The notes beneath the pieces are model-generated. The model worked only from the letters and a program-made list of their open reading frames with translations. It was not told where the DNA came from and searched no databases. A stretch of 64,000 nt of DNA from Bacteroidales bacterium. Its GTDB lineage: Bacteria; Bacteroidota; Bacteroidia; Bacteroidales; Marinilabiliaceae. Below are positions 16,033 to 25,165 of the stretch, piece after piece; position 1 is the first letter of the stretch; each line of letters begins with the position of its first letter. The position numbers were made by a program, and so were the translations under genes. The stretch lies in the NCBI GenBank assembly GCA_017417385.1, contig JAFPZF010000054.1:1-64000 (forward strand), read 5' to 3'.

Positions 16033-17076
16033 ATGCAAAGGTTTTTTGTCGCACTTCCCCTTTTAGCCCTCCTCCCGCTCTTCTCCTCGTGCTCCGAAGG
16101 CACTGAGACTTCCGAACGTTTTGTCCGTTCCGTCATCGTCACTAACCCTCGCCCTCAAGGCGCCTCGACTACTAAGTCTTTCAGCGGTCGAGTCGTCGAG
16201 AACAAGTCTGTCGCCGTCGGCTTCAAGACTCCTGGTCAGATCAAGCATATTGCCGTCCGCGAGGGCGACTTCGTCCGTCAAGGTCAGATCCTCGCCTCCC
16301 TCGACACTAAGGACTATCAGCTCGGCCTCGACGCTGCGCAGAGTCAATACGATCAGCTCCTCCACGAGGCTGAAAGGACTAAAAAGCTGTTCGACGCCAA
16401 CGCTGTCTCTGCCAACGACTACTAGAAGCTGACTGCCGGCCTTCGCCAGCTCGAGGTGCAACTCCAGTCCTACAAGAACAAGATTGAATATACGTCCCTC
16501 TTCGCCCCTGTCTCGGGCTATGTGACTTCTGTCCTCTTCGAGGAGAGCGAGATGGTCGACGCCGGCACTCAGGTCTTCTCTGTCATGGACTCCCGTCATT
16601 CCGAGGTCGAGATCGACGTCCCGGCCGATGTCTTCCTCAATCGCGACAAGATCACTTCTATCTCTGCCACCTCTAGTTTCCACCCGGACTCCTACCCCCT
16701 CCATATCGTGACGACAAACCCTAAGGCTGACGCCAATCAGCTCTACCACCTCCGCCTCGCCTTCACCTCGACTCCTCCCTCCAATCTGACTGCGGGTCTC
16801 AACGTCTCTGTCTCTGTCGAGATGTCCTCCGCCTCCCCCTCTGGCTATTCTCTGCCGGTCCACTCTCTCGTCGCCCGCCCAGACGGCTCCCGCTTTGTCT
16901 GGACTGTCTCCCCGGATTCTTCCGTCGTCGCCCGCGACGTTGTTGTGTCTTCTGTCACGTCCGACGGACTGGCTCTTATCTCCTCCGGCGTCTCCCCGGC
17001 GGACAAGGTCGTCAAGGCTGGCGGCTCTCACCTTCACCCCGACGATAAGGTTGTCATCATCTCTTCTTCTAAGTAA
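16033..17076 (+). pseudogene. RND efflux membrane-fusion lipoprotein interrupted by an in-frame TAG
   Basis: The reading frame encodes a periplasmic adaptor of about 347 residues but contains a TAG at 16423-16425 (codon 131). The first part has a lipoprotein signal with lipobox SSC, a barrel-sandwich half (KTPGQIKHIAVREGDFVRQGQ) and the start of the alpha-hairpin, ending AVSANDY. The second part continues in the same frame with LTAGLRQLEVQLQSYKN and the second lipoyl half SLFAPVSGYVTSVLFEESE, through to the membrane-proximal domain. Homologues usually have Glu at this spot (GAG to TAG is one change). The pump and TolC genes downstream are intact. TAG is a normal stop elsewhere in the window, so recoding is unlikely. 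A recent nonsense mutation or a sequence error fits best. The ATG at 16033 is preferred over the TTG at 16024. Confidence 0.8.
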
Positions 17077-17091
17077 AGTCTTGACCGAGCT

Positions 17092-20000
17092 ATGAAACGT
17101 CGTATCCAACTGACTGAATTCTTTATCCACCGACCTGTCTTCTTCTGGTCGCTCATGATTGGCCTCCTCCTCGCCGGTGTCCTCGCTTTCCTCGCTATGC
17201 CTAAGCTCGAGGACCCTGCCGTTGCTGGCAAGCAGGCTACTGTTGTCGTCCTCTACCCCGGCGCCTCAGCCCTCCAAGTCGAACAGAATGTCGCTCCTAT
17301 CATCGAGGACGAGCTCCGCGCTATGCCGGATGTCCGCCGCGTCTCCTCCGATTGCACCGAGGGTCTGCTGACGGTCACTGTCGAATACGAGTGGACGGTC
17401 CTCTCCGAACACCTCGAACAGCACTTCGACATCCTGCGTCGCAAGATGAACGACTGCAAGCTGAGGCTCCCGCAGGAGTGCTACGACCCTATCGTCATCG
17501 ACGACATGATGGACGTCTACGGCATCTTCTACTCCCTCTCGGGCGAGGGCTACTCTATCGACGAACTGGAACGTGCCGCGAAGTCTATTCGCCGCGAACT
17601 CCTCGCTGTCAAGGGCGTCAAGCGTATCAACATTGTCGGCGGCAGAGACGAGGTGGTCAACGTCACGCTCTCCAAGGAACAGCTGATGCACAACGGCCTC
17701 CTCCCTACTCAACTTATGCTCGCTCTCAATGGTCAGGTCAAGTCGGTCTCCGCCGGCTCGCTCACTGCCACCGACGATAGGCTCTCTGTCGCCGTCAGCT
17801 CCCAACTGTCCTCCGAAGAGGATATTGCCGATATGATTATCAACACCCCAGACGGCCGCAGCCTCCGCCTTGGCGACGTCGCCTCCGTCTCTCGCGAGTT
17901 CTCCTCGCCTCAGCGTAACGGCTTCTTTGTCAATGGTCTCCCCTCTATCGCTATCTGTATCGCCATGGAGTCCTCTGCCATTGTCCCCGATGTCGGCAAG
18001 GCTGTCGACGCACGTCTCGCCGAGGTGATGAGGTCTGTCCCTGTCGGCATGCAGACTGAGAAGATTTTCTTCCAGCCCGAGAAGGTCGACAAGGCTATCG
18101 GCGGCTTCATGGTGAACCTCCTCGAGTCTGTCGCCATCGTCCTCCTCGTCCTGGTTTTCACTATGGGCTTCCGTAGCAGTCTTATCATCGGGACTGGTCT
18201 GGTCCTGACTATCGCTATGTCCTTCCCGATTCTCATGCTCTGCGGGACTACTCTCCAGCGTATCTCCCTCGGCGCCTTCATCGTCGCTATGGGTATGCTC
18301 GTCGACAACTCTATCGTCGTCATGGACGGCATCCTGACTGACAAGCGACGTGGCTACGGACCGAAGACCTACCTCTTCCGTATCTGTCGCAATACTGCTA
18401 TGCCTCTCCTCGGCGCCACGGTCATTGCTGCCTCTACTTTTATCGGCGTCTTTCTCTCGCCAGACACTGCAGGCGAGTATGCTGGAGACCTATTCCTCGT
18501 CCTCTGCGTCTCGCTCCTCTGTAGCTGGTTCCTCGCCATGACTCAGGTTCCATTCTGCGCCAAGGCTTGGCTCCCGGCGCGTATGATGAACTCTAAAGTC
18601 TCTTCTGGCAGCGCTGTCTTCGACTCCCCTCTCCACCGCTTCGTCCGTCGGACTGTCTCTTTCCTGATTGGCTACAAGAAGACGGTCATAGCGGTTGCCG
18701 TGCTTCTCCTCGTCGTCGCTGCTGCCTCCATGTCTCGCGTCAAGAATCTCTTCTTCCCAGACTTCGACTACAACCAGTTTGTCATCGAGTACTTCCTCCC
18801 TCATCAGACTTCTCCAGACCGCGTCCGTCAAGACCTTCTATCCATCTCTTCTGGACTTCAGGTCAAGCCTGGTATAGAACGTGTAGCCGCCAGCATGGGG
18901 TGCGCACCCGCCCACTACTGCCTCGTCCGCCCTATGACTAACGGAGGCGACTGCTACGGTGAACTAATTGTCGACTGCAGCGACTACGAGACGGTCTGCG
19001 ACGTCATCCCGGCTCTCAGAGACTCGCTCCGCCACACCTACCCCGACGCCTATATCCGTATGCGCAAGTACAACTTCTCTATCTCGACGTCTCACACTGT
19101 CGAGGTGCAGTTCTCGGGTCCGGATGCCGATGTCCTCAGGCGCTTGAGCGCTCAGGCAGAGGATGTCATGCGTGCCTGCCCTCTCGTCGATGCCTACAGT
19201 GTCCAGAACAACTGGAAGCCCGTCGGCAACACGCTCCTCGCTCGCTACCGCCGGACAGACGCCATGCGTAGCAATATCGAGCGTGGAGACGTCGCCAACG
19301 CTATCTCCGCCGCAACCGACGGTCTCCCGATTGGCGCCTTCCACGATGCCGACAAGACGGTCGTCGTAAATCTCCTCGTCCGCAATCAGGACGGCTCGCG
19401 CATCGCGGACGTCACCGACTTCCCTGTCTGGTCGTCGCTCAACATCCACGCCCCCTCCTCCGAGCTCTCCGAACTCCTCTCCCCTCACTCCTCCGCCGAG
19501 GCGAAGAGCAGGATGTTCAACAGCGTGCCTCTCGGCTCGGTGGCTGACGGCGTCACCCTCGACCATCAGGAGCTTCTCATCCGTCGTGTCAACGGCATGC
19601 GCACTATCGAGGCCGAGTGCGACCCGAATACTGACCTCTACGACGCCACCCCCGCTGCTGTCGAAGCTGCCATCCACGACGCTATCGACGCCATTCCTCT
19701 GCCTCCCGGCTACTCACGCCACTGGACGGGCGAGAGCGAGACCTCTGGCGAGGCCGTCGGCAACATCATGCGCTACGTCCCGCTCATCATGGGCATCATC
19801 ATCGCCATCCTCCTTCTCCTCTTCGGCAACTGGCGCCGGTCTATCTTGATTCTTATCTGCTTTCCCTTCGTCTTCTGTGGGATTGTCCCCGCCCTGCTCA
19901 TCTTCCGCCAGCCATTTACCTTTATGGCTATCATCGGTTTCATGGGCCTCATGGGTATGATGATCAAGAACTCCATTGTCCTCGTCGACGAGATCTCCCG

Positions 20001-20241
20001 TCTCATAACCGACGAGCATAAGTCACCCTTCGACGCAGTTGTCGAGGCAACGACTTCCCGCGCGCTCCCAGTCGTCATGGCATCCCTGACGACTATTCTC
20101 GGCATGATTCCGCTCCTCGGCGACCCTATGTACGGCTCCATGGCCATCACTATCATGTTTGGTCTCGCTGCCGGGACGGTCATCACGCTTGCCCTCCTCC
20201 CTGTTTTCTATGCTGCATTCTTCAAAGTATCAAGACCATGA
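17092..20241 (+). CDS. RND (AcrB/HAE1-like) efflux pump inner-membrane transporter
   Basis: A 1049-residue proton-driven pump of the AcrB fold, predicted to export drugs or other hydrophobic compounds through the tripartite complex. The first transmembrane helix is FFIHRPVFFWSLMIGLLLAG. Two large periplasmic loops (about residues 40-330 and 560-870) separate the helix bundles. The proton-relay acidic motif is present as GMLVDNSIVVMD (Asp405), and the lysine partner in GMMIKNSIVLVDE. It starts 15 bp after the adaptor frame and its stop overlaps the next gene's ATG. The gene is intact although the adaptor is broken. Substrate is unknown. Confidence 0.92.
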   Translation: MKRRIQLTEFFIHRPVFFWSLMIGLLLAGVLAFLAMPKLEDPAVAGKQATVVVLYPGASALQVEQNVAPIIEDELRAMPDVRRVSSDCTEGLLTVTVEYEWTVLSEHLEQHFDILRRKMNDCKLRLPQECYDPIVIDDMMDVYGIFYSLSGEGYSIDELERAAKSIRRELLAVKGVKRINIVGGRDEVVNVTLSKEQLMHNGLLPTQLMLALNGQVKSVSAGSLTATDDRLSVAVSSQLSSEEDIADMIINTPDGRSLRLGDVASVSREFSSPQRNGFFVNGLPSIAICIAMESSAIVPDVGKAVDARLAEVMRSVPVGMQTEKIFFQPEKVDKAIGGFMVNLLESVAIVLLVLVFTMGFRSSLIIGTGLVLTIAMSFPILMLCGTTLQRISLGAFIVAMGMLVDNSIVVMDGILTDKRRGYGPKTYLFRICRNTAMPLLGATVIAASTFIGVFLSPDTAGEYAGDLFLVLCVSLLCSWFLAMTQVPFCAKAWLPARMMNSKVSSGSAVFDSPLHRFVRRTVSFLIGYKKTVIAVAVLLLVVAAASMSRVKNLFFPDFDYNQFVIEYFLPHQTSPDRVRQDLLSISSGLQVKPGIERVAASMGCAPAHYCLVRPMTNGGDCYGELIVDCSDYETVCDVIPALRDSLRHTYPDAYIRMRKYNFSISTSHTVEVQFSGPDADVLRRLSAQAEDVMRACPLVDAYSVQNNWKPVGNTLLARYRRTDAMRSNIERGDVANAISAATDGLPIGAFHDADKTVVVNLLVRNQDGSRIADVTDFPVWSSLNIHAPSSELSELLSPHSSAEAKSRMFNSVPLGSVADGVTLDHQELLIRRVNGMRTIEAECDPNTDLYDATPAAVEAAIHDAIDAIPLPPGYSRHWTGESETSGEAVGNIMRYVPLIMGIIIAILLLLFGNWRRSILILICFPFVFCGIVPALLIFRQPFTFMAIIGFMGLMGMMIKNSIVLVDEISRLITDEHKSPFDAVVEATTSRALPVVMASLTTILGMIPLLGDPMYGSMAITIMFGLAAGTVITLALLPVFYAAFFKVSRP

Positions 20242-21566
20242 TTCATTCTTTTCTGAAATATCTCCTCCTTACTCTCGCCACACTCGCCCTGTCCGAGTCA
20301 CCTTCACTCTCTCAGCGCGCGCTCTCGCTCGACGAGTGCTGTCGCATGGCTCTTCAGACCGACGAGGAGCTTGTCAAGGCCTCCAACGCCCGTATCCGCG
20401 CCTCGCTCGACAGCAAGAACGCGACGGCTGCCATGACACCTCAGCTCGATGCGAGTGCCAACGTCTTCGCCCTCTTCCCGGATATGGATGTGATGGGGAT
20501 GTCTCTCCAGATGCGTGGCGCCTACTCTGCTGGCCTCTCACTCTCGCAGCCTCTCTTCGTAGGCGGCAAGATCATTGTCGGTCGGAAGATGGCAGCCATT
20601 GGCGAGGACTGTGCCGAACTTCAGCAGAGACAGAAGCGCTCGGAAGTGGTGGCGGACGTCCATCGCGCCTACTGGACTCTCGTCGCAGTCCGAGAGAAGG
20701 TGCGTCTCCTGCAGACCGTCATGCAACAGCTCGACACGTTATCCTCTGTCACCCGTCGCTCTGTCGATGCCGGTCTCGCCACCTCTGTCGACCTCCTACG
20801 CCTCGACTCCAAGATTAGCGAGATGTCATACAATCTCCGCAAGGCGGAGAGTGGTCAGCGCCTATGCGAGATGCTCCTCTGCAGCCGTATCGGCCTCCCT
20901 ATCGAGGAGTCTGTCACCCCCTCAGACACCGTCATTTCCTCCGAGGTCGTCCCCTCTCTTTCGACTGACGTCTCCCTCCGCCCGGAGCTCCTCCTGCTCG
21001 AGAAGAACGTCCTTGTCAAGGAGTACGACGTCAAGATGCAACGCGCCGAGCTGATGCCGACCATCGCTCTCGCCGCCGCCTTCAACCGCTACGGCAACAT
21101 CAAGGTCAATGGCATGACGCAAGACGCCACGGGCAACTACATCCCTTTCACTCAGAAATACGGTGGCAATATCGGTCTCGTCGCTCTGACAGCCCAGATA
21201 CCCTTGTGGCACGGCGGTCAGCAGAACCGCAACATGCGCAAGGCACGCACCCTAGCCGACGACGCCCGTCTCGAACTCGACCGCTCCCGCCGTCTCCTGA
21301 CTCTCCAGGCTCAGCAGGCGGCACAGAACCTCGCCGACTGCCAGGACCTCGTCAAGTCTGCCCGCACCTCTGCCACCCTTGCCGACCAGACACTCAGCCA
21401 GATGACACTGCGTTACGACTCGGGCCTCTCTCCACTCACCGACCTTCTTGATGCTCGCACCGCCTGGCAGCAGTCTCGCTCCAATCTTATCGAGGCACTC
21501 ACCAACCTCCGCATCGCCGAGACCGACTATCTACTCTCCGTCGGTCTCCTTCCCGTCGCCGAGTGA
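20238..21566 (+). CDS. TolC-family outer-membrane efflux channel
   Basis: A 442-residue outer-membrane channel completing the RND tripartite pump. It overlaps the pump gene by four bases (ATGA), so translation is coupled. The signal peptide ends near SLSQ. Two TolC repeats are visible, each with ALSLDECCRMALQ-like openings, long coiled-coil helices, and the strand segment LFVGGKIIVGRK in the first half matched by IPLWHGGQQNRNMRKA in the second. The C-terminus TDYLLSVGLL is typical. Confidence 0.9.
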   Translation: MIHSFLKYLLLTLATLALSESPSLSQRALSLDECCRMALQTDEELVKASNARIRASLDSKNATAAMTPQLDASANVFALFPDMDVMGMSLQMRGAYSAGLSLSQPLFVGGKIIVGRKMAAIGEDCAELQQRQKRSEVVADVHRAYWTLVAVREKVRLLQTVMQQLDTLSSVTRRSVDAGLATSVDLLRLDSKISEMSYNLRKAESGQRLCEMLLCSRIGLPIEESVTPSDTVISSEVVPSLSTDVSLRPELLLLEKNVLVKEYDVKMQRAELMPTIALAAAFNRYGNIKVNGMTQDATGNYIPFTQKYGGNIGLVALTAQIPLWHGGQQNRNMRKARTLADDARLELDRSRRLLTLQAQQAAQNLADCQDLVKSARTSATLADQTLSQMTLRYDSGLSPLTDLLDARTAWQQSRSNLIEALTNLRIAETDYLLSVGLLPVAE

Positions 21567-21604
21567 CAGACACCACGCCAATGACTATTTATCAGCCTCT
21601 TACA

Positions 21605-21636
21605 TTTGATTTCCCGGTAAAGAATTGCTACTTTTG
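21605..21636 (+). promoter_or_regulatory. Promoter for the CPBP protease gene
   Basis: TTTG (21605-21608) and TACTTTTG (21629-21636) are separated by 20 bp. This is the best match in the window to the full Bacteroidota -33/-7 promoter. The ATG follows 25 bp later. Confidence 0.7.
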
Positions 21637-21661
21637 CTAACAAAACGTAAACATTCCCAAA

Positions 21662-22456
21662 ATGAACCTGAAATCAAATCTCAGCAAGTCACTCCTCGTC
21701 CTCCTGACCTTCCTCCTCTTCTACTTGATCTCTCGAGTTCCTCTTGTCCCATACGATGGGTATATGCGTTCTGTCGTGGGCGCTACATCCACTTTCGTAT
21801 TTCCCGAGTACAACATCATCAGCCGTCTCTTCCGCGAGATACTTTCCCTCATTTTCCCAGCCATCACCATCGGGCTCATTGCTGGCTGGCGCAATATACT
21901 TGACGCATGGGGACTCGCCAAAGACTTCTTCAAGGGCTGGCTCATAGGCATCATTTTCACCATTCCTATGTTTGTCGGCAACCTCATCTTCGGCTCTGTC
22001 GATTTCTCATGGGACATATTTTTCCTAAAAGCAATATTTCCTGGTCTCTTCGAGGAGCTGATCTACCGCGGATTCCTCTTCGGACTACTCTTCCGCTACT
22101 GTGGATGGGGTTTCGTCTGGGCAGCCATTCCTGCTGCTGTCGCCTTTACGATCGGCCATTTCTACCAGGCTCACGACTTCGTTTCTGCCGTCTTAGTATT
22201 CACTGTGACAGCCCTCGGCAGTATCTTGTTTAGCTGGCTATATACAGAGTGGGACTACAACCTCTGGGTTCCAATCTCCTTCCACGCTATGATGGATCTC
22301 GCATGGAGTGGCATCCCTATCGACGGTGCCAACACCTCTGTCGGCAACCTCACCGCCAACATAGGTCGAGCAATCGCCATCATCCTCGCGATAGTCCTGA
22401 CCATCCTCTACAAGCGACGTCAGGGCAAGCGAATCTTCGACTACAAGATAGTCTAA
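21662..22456 (+). CDS. CPBP-family intramembrane glutamic endopeptidase
   Basis: A 264-residue membrane protein with about seven hydrophobic segments and the catalytic motifs of the Abi/CaaX-type protease family: FEELIYRGFLFGLL (EExxxR), TIGHFYQ, and FHAMMDLAW, where the usual terminal Asn is Asp. Members process prenylated or other membrane proteins, and in bacteria are often linked to bacteriocin immunity; no such genes are nearby. It has its own promoter and ends at a strong bidirectional terminator, so it is monocistronic. Confidence 0.85.
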   Translation: MNLKSNLSKSLLVLLTFLLFYLISRVPLVPYDGYMRSVVGATSTFVFPEYNIISRLFREILSLIFPAITIGLIAGWRNILDAWGLAKDFFKGWLIGIIFTIPMFVGNLIFGSVDFSWDIFFLKAIFPGLFEELIYRGFLFGLLFRYCGWGFVWAAIPAAVAFTIGHFYQAHDFVSAVLVFTVTALGSILFSWLYTEWDYNLWVPISFHAMMDLAWSGIPIDGANTSVGNLTANIGRAIAIILAIVLTILYKRRQGKRIFDYKIV

Positions 22457-22471
22457 GGACCAACTAAAAGA

Positions 22472-22510
22472 GGCATCCCCCTCACCGCGCAGAGCGATGA
22501 GGGGGATGCC
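22472..22510. terminator. Bidirectional terminator between CPBP and OmpH-like genes
   Basis: GGCATCCCCCTCA (22472-22484) pairs perfectly with TGAGGGGGATGCC (22498-22510). A-rich and T-rich flanks lie on the two sides, between convergent genes. Confidence 0.9.
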
Positions 22511-22532
22511 TTTATATCAAAGATACCTTTCT

Positions 22533-23102
22533 CTACTTCTTCTGAGCAGCGGCGTACCTCTTGTTGAGAGCGTCGATGACCTCGCCAGTGATGTCAACGC
22601 CTGGGGCAGAATAGAGGACATTGTCACCCATGTTGTTGCTCAGGATGAGGCTATACTTGTCCTTGCCGTAGCTATTCAAGAAGCTGATGATCGTGTCGCG
22701 GAGCTCAGCCGTCAGCTTGCTCTGCTCCTGCATCAGTTCAGCAGACAGCTTCTGATTCATCTCCTGAAGTTCCTGGCCGCTTTTCTGAAGCTTCTCGTAC
22801 TCCTTCTGAGCTCTTTCCTGACTCAGGAAAGCGTTGTTCTGGACCTTTCTCTGGAACTCAGCCTCGTCCTGCTGGAGGATGCGAGCCTTCTGATTGAAGT
22901 CCGCCCTAGCACTCTCGGCCTTGTCGTTCAACTGGTCACTGACCTTCTTAGCATACTCGTAACCGTTCAACAGAGAATCCGTGTTGACGTATGCTATCTT
23001 CATACCTTCACCAACCTGTACAGGCTGAGCTGGCGGTGCCGGTTGCTGGCACGCGCTGAGAACCAAAGCTCCAGCTGCCACACTAAGCAGGGTCTTTTTC
23101 AT
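22533..23102 (-). CDS. OmpH/Skp-family periplasmic chaperone lipoprotein
   Basis: A 189-residue protein with a lipoprotein signal (lipobox LSAC), then MKIAYVNTDSLLNGYEYAK, the usual OmpH/Skp opening. The middle (about residues 55-140) is a long Gln/Glu/Lys-rich coiled coil matching Skp tentacles. The tail YSLILSNNMGDNVLYSAPGVDITGEVI is the family's C-terminal strand region. Skp binds unfolded outer-membrane proteins; most family members are soluble, so the lipid anchor is a variation. A -7 box lies upstream at 23196-23203. Confidence 0.9.
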   Translation of the reverse strand: MKKTLLSVAAGALVLSACQQPAPPAQPVQVGEGMKIAYVNTDSLLNGYEYAKKVSDQLNDKAESARADFNQKARILQQDEAEFQRKVQNNAFLSQERAQKEYEKLQKSGQELQEMNQKLSAELMQEQSKLTAELRDTIISFLNSYGKDKYSLILSNNMGDNVLYSAPGVDITGEVIDALNKRYAAAQKK

Positions 23103-23195
23103 CGTTAGTCTATAAGAGTTTTACTTTCTTTATCTTACGTTCGCGGGGACGGATCCTGAATCCACACTTTAGGACACTATTCCCACTTTCGGTTG

Positions 23196-23203
23196 CAAAG
23201 TTA
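23196..23203 (-). promoter_or_regulatory. Promoter -7 box for the OmpH-like gene
   Basis: On the minus strand TAACTTTG (23203-23196) lies about 94 bp before the start codon and just past the end of the upstream CNNM/CorC gene. It suggests independent transcription of the OmpH-like gene. Confidence 0.5.
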
Positions 23204-23218
23204 CAGTTTTTCTTTGCT

Positions 23219-24481
23219 CTAATTTGTCGTGACGACCACTTTTTCTACTTTCGAGTGGCTAGCTTGCGTAATTTTATACTTCACGCCAGCGATTTCGATC
23301 TCCTCGCCCTCCTGAGGAATCCTCTGAGCGTTGTGGATAATCAATCCGCCGAGAGTGTCGTAGTCGTCGGAAACAGGCAGTTGCAGACCATACTTCTCGT
23401 TGATGTAGGAGACCTCGATTCGTGCCTCGAAGGCGTAGGTATGCTCGTCGATACGCCTCTCCTCGTACTCCTCCTGGTCGTGCTCGTCGTGAATCTCGCC
23501 GAAGATCTCCTCGAGAACGTCCTCGAGCGTTATGAGGCCGGCAGTGCCACCGAACTCGTCGACGACAATAGCGATGCTCTTGTGCTGACTCGTGAACTGC
23601 TTGAGCAGCAAGTTCGCCCTCATAGTCTCTGGGACGATAGCAATCGGCGACATCACACTACCGATGTGCTCGACCTCCTTGAACATCTCGGAGACATGGA
23701 CGTAGCCAATAATATTGTCGATGTTGCCACGATAGACAAGAATCTTAGAGAAGCCCGACTCCACGAACTTACGTTGCAGAACCTCGACGCTGTCCACAAT
23801 GTTGACAGCCACGATATCAGTTCTCGGGACGTAGCAATCTCGGACCTTAATCTTAGTAAAGTCGAGGACGCCGCGCATCAGGCGGGCCTCCTGACCGACG
23901 TCGCTGTCAGCGTCCAGCTGCTTAGCCTGAGTCGTCACAAGATTGTCGAAGTCCACCCTGCCGGGGACCAGACTAGCGACCACCTTAGTCTCGTTCTGGT
24001 GAAAGAAGATGCGCAGAATGATAGAAGACAAGAACTGCATAAACTTCCCCAGCGGATAGAACAAAATATAGAAGAAGTAGAGCGGTGGTGTCAGGACACG
24101 CAGCATCGTGCTCGCGTTCAGCTGGATAAGGTTCTTAGGGAGAAATTCAGCCGTGACAATAATAATCACCGTCGATATCAGAGTCTGAATCAAGAGACTC
24201 GCCATAGCGCCGAGGGAATAGCGGTCGATAATGGGGCTCATCGTATCGTTGAATACAAGGCTGAAGATGACCATCGTGATGTTGTTACCCACCAGGATAG
24301 TCGAGATCAGCAAGGAAGGGTTTGCCATGAAGCGGTCGATAATCTTCGTCGTCCGGGGGCTCTTGCTCCTATTTATCTCAATCATCAGCTTGTTCGATGC
24401 CAAGAAAGCCATCTCGCTCCCGGAGAAAAACGCCGAGAGGAGCAGCATCGAGACCAACACTGATATGTTGAACGTCATCAT
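23219..24481 (-). CDS. CNNM/CorC-family membrane protein with CBS domains (HlyC/GldE-like)
   Basis: A 420-residue protein. The N-terminal DUF21/CNNM transmembrane domain (about 1-190) has FFSGSEMAFLASNKLMIEINRS. A tandem CBS pair follows (RDCYVPRTDIVAVNI through LLKQFTSQHKSIAIVVDEFGGTAGLITLEDVLEEIFGEI, about 215-340). The C-terminal CorC/HlyC domain ends the protein (VSDDYDTLGGLI, KITQASHSKVEKV). Relatives act in magnesium or cobalt handling. The gliding-motility protein GldE has the same architecture, but its usual neighbours gldD and ssb are absent, so the general name is kept. Confidence 0.88.
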   Translation of the reverse strand: MMTFNISVLVSMLLLSAFFSGSEMAFLASNKLMIEINRSKSPRTTKIIDRFMANPSLLISTILVGNNITMVIFSLVFNDTMSPIIDRYSLGAMASLLIQTLISTVIIIVTAEFLPKNLIQLNASTMLRVLTPPLYFFYILFYPLGKFMQFLSSIILRIFFHQNETKVVASLVPGRVDFDNLVTTQAKQLDADSDVGQEARLMRGVLDFTKIKVRDCYVPRTDIVAVNIVDSVEVLQRKFVESGFSKILVYRGNIDNIIGYVHVSEMFKEVEHIGSVMSPIAIVPETMRANLLLKQFTSQHKSIAIVVDEFGGTAGLITLEDVLEEIFGEIHDEHDQEEYEERRIDEHTYAFEARIEVSYINEKYGLQLPVSDDYDTLGGLIIHNAQRIPQEGEEIEIAGVKYKITQASHSKVEKVVVTTN

Positions 24482-24553
24482 ATAGTTGATTCCTTAATCT
24501 TTAGAGGCTCCTCCTAATTATAGAGAAACAGTTGCCATAGCGACGCAGTCCAT

Positions 24554-24937
24554 CTATTCACCTTCGAGAAATTCGCAGAGGGAGGCGATGTAGTCCTCCT
24601 CCCAGCCGCCGGCAATATTCTCGTAAGCCTCGTCGGGGATATTAGTCTGGTGGACATATATTTCCGTACGGACATTACTTTTCGCCGTCAGCTTGATCGT
24701 CACGATAGAAGGTTCCTCCTCGCCGAAGTACCATTCCTGGACGATCATCTTATTCTCGACGAACTTGATGTTCCTGCCGGCGATATCGCCGTCCCATAGT
24801 TCAAACTCGCTGCCTTCCTCGGTACTCATCTTAGCCTTGGAGCCCGTCCATATCTCGATAGCAAACGGATTGGTCAGTGCCGCATAGACGTCTTCTGCAG
24901 GCACGCCTACCTTGACGCTCGTCTTGAATTCTTTCAT
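24554..24937 (-). CDS. SRPBCC (AHSA1/START-like) domain protein
   Basis: A 127-residue single-domain protein. The start is placed at the internal ATG at 24937 (MKEFKTSVKVGVPAEDVY), because this is where the domain begins in relatives; the longer frame adds 17 unrelated residues. Family signs are VYAALTNPFAIEIWTG, then FELWDGDIAGRNIKF and the C-terminal amphipathic helix GGWEEDYIASLCEFLEGE. SRPBCC domains bind hydrophobic ligands or, in AHSA1 relatives, Hsp90. No ligand can be inferred. The leader upstream contains the 11-bp repeats of locus 3. Confidence 0.82.
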   Translation of the reverse strand: MKEFKTSVKVGVPAEDVYAALTNPFAIEIWTGSKAKMSTEEGSEFELWDGDIAGRNIKFVENKMIVQEWYFGEEEPSIVTIKLTAKSNVRTEIYVHQTNIPDEAYENIAGGWEEDYIASLCEFLEGE

Positions 24938-24988
24938 AACTTCACATATAGTTTTCAGCGGCAGGTCCACCACACGTTTCATACCCAT

Positions 24989-25021
24989 CAGGTCTAACCC
25001 AAGACTAACCCAGGTCTAACC
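24989..25021 (-). repeat. 11-bp tandem repeat, locus 3 (three units, inverted)
   Basis: On the plus strand CAGGTCTAACC, CAAGACTAACC and CAGGTCTAACC follow one another exactly, with a partial CAAGAC after them. The reverse complement is GGTTAGACCTG-like, so this locus is inverted relative to loci 1, 2 and 4. It lies in the likely leader of the SRPBCC gene. Confidence 0.8.
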
Positions 25022-25102
25022 CAAGACAAATATAGGGCAGATAGAAACCTCGTTTTTTCGTAAAGACGTTCAGTGTTCCACCGCTTGGTTCTCTTCTTGT
25101 TG

Positions 25103-25130
25103 CAAAATTAACGCATTAAGACTAATTTCG
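25103..25130. promoter_or_regulatory. Divergent promoter region between SRPBCC and NSS genes
   Basis: CAAAATTA (25103-25110) reads TAATTTTG on the minus strand, a perfect -7 box for the SRPBCC gene. TAATTTCG (25123-25130) is a near match on the plus strand for the NSS transporter. -33 boxes are not clear. Confidence 0.45.
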
Positions 25131-25165
25131 CACTCATTATTCATTTTCTTACAACGATTTCTGTC

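Noticed and set aside
16423..16425. Genome-wide reassignment of TAG
   Set aside because: Several intact genes in the window end in TAG at the expected length, including the pectate lyase and topB.
23219..24481. Naming the CNNM/CorC protein GldE
   Set aside because: The architecture fits, but the usual gldD and ssb neighbours are absent, and the family has several paralogues per genome.
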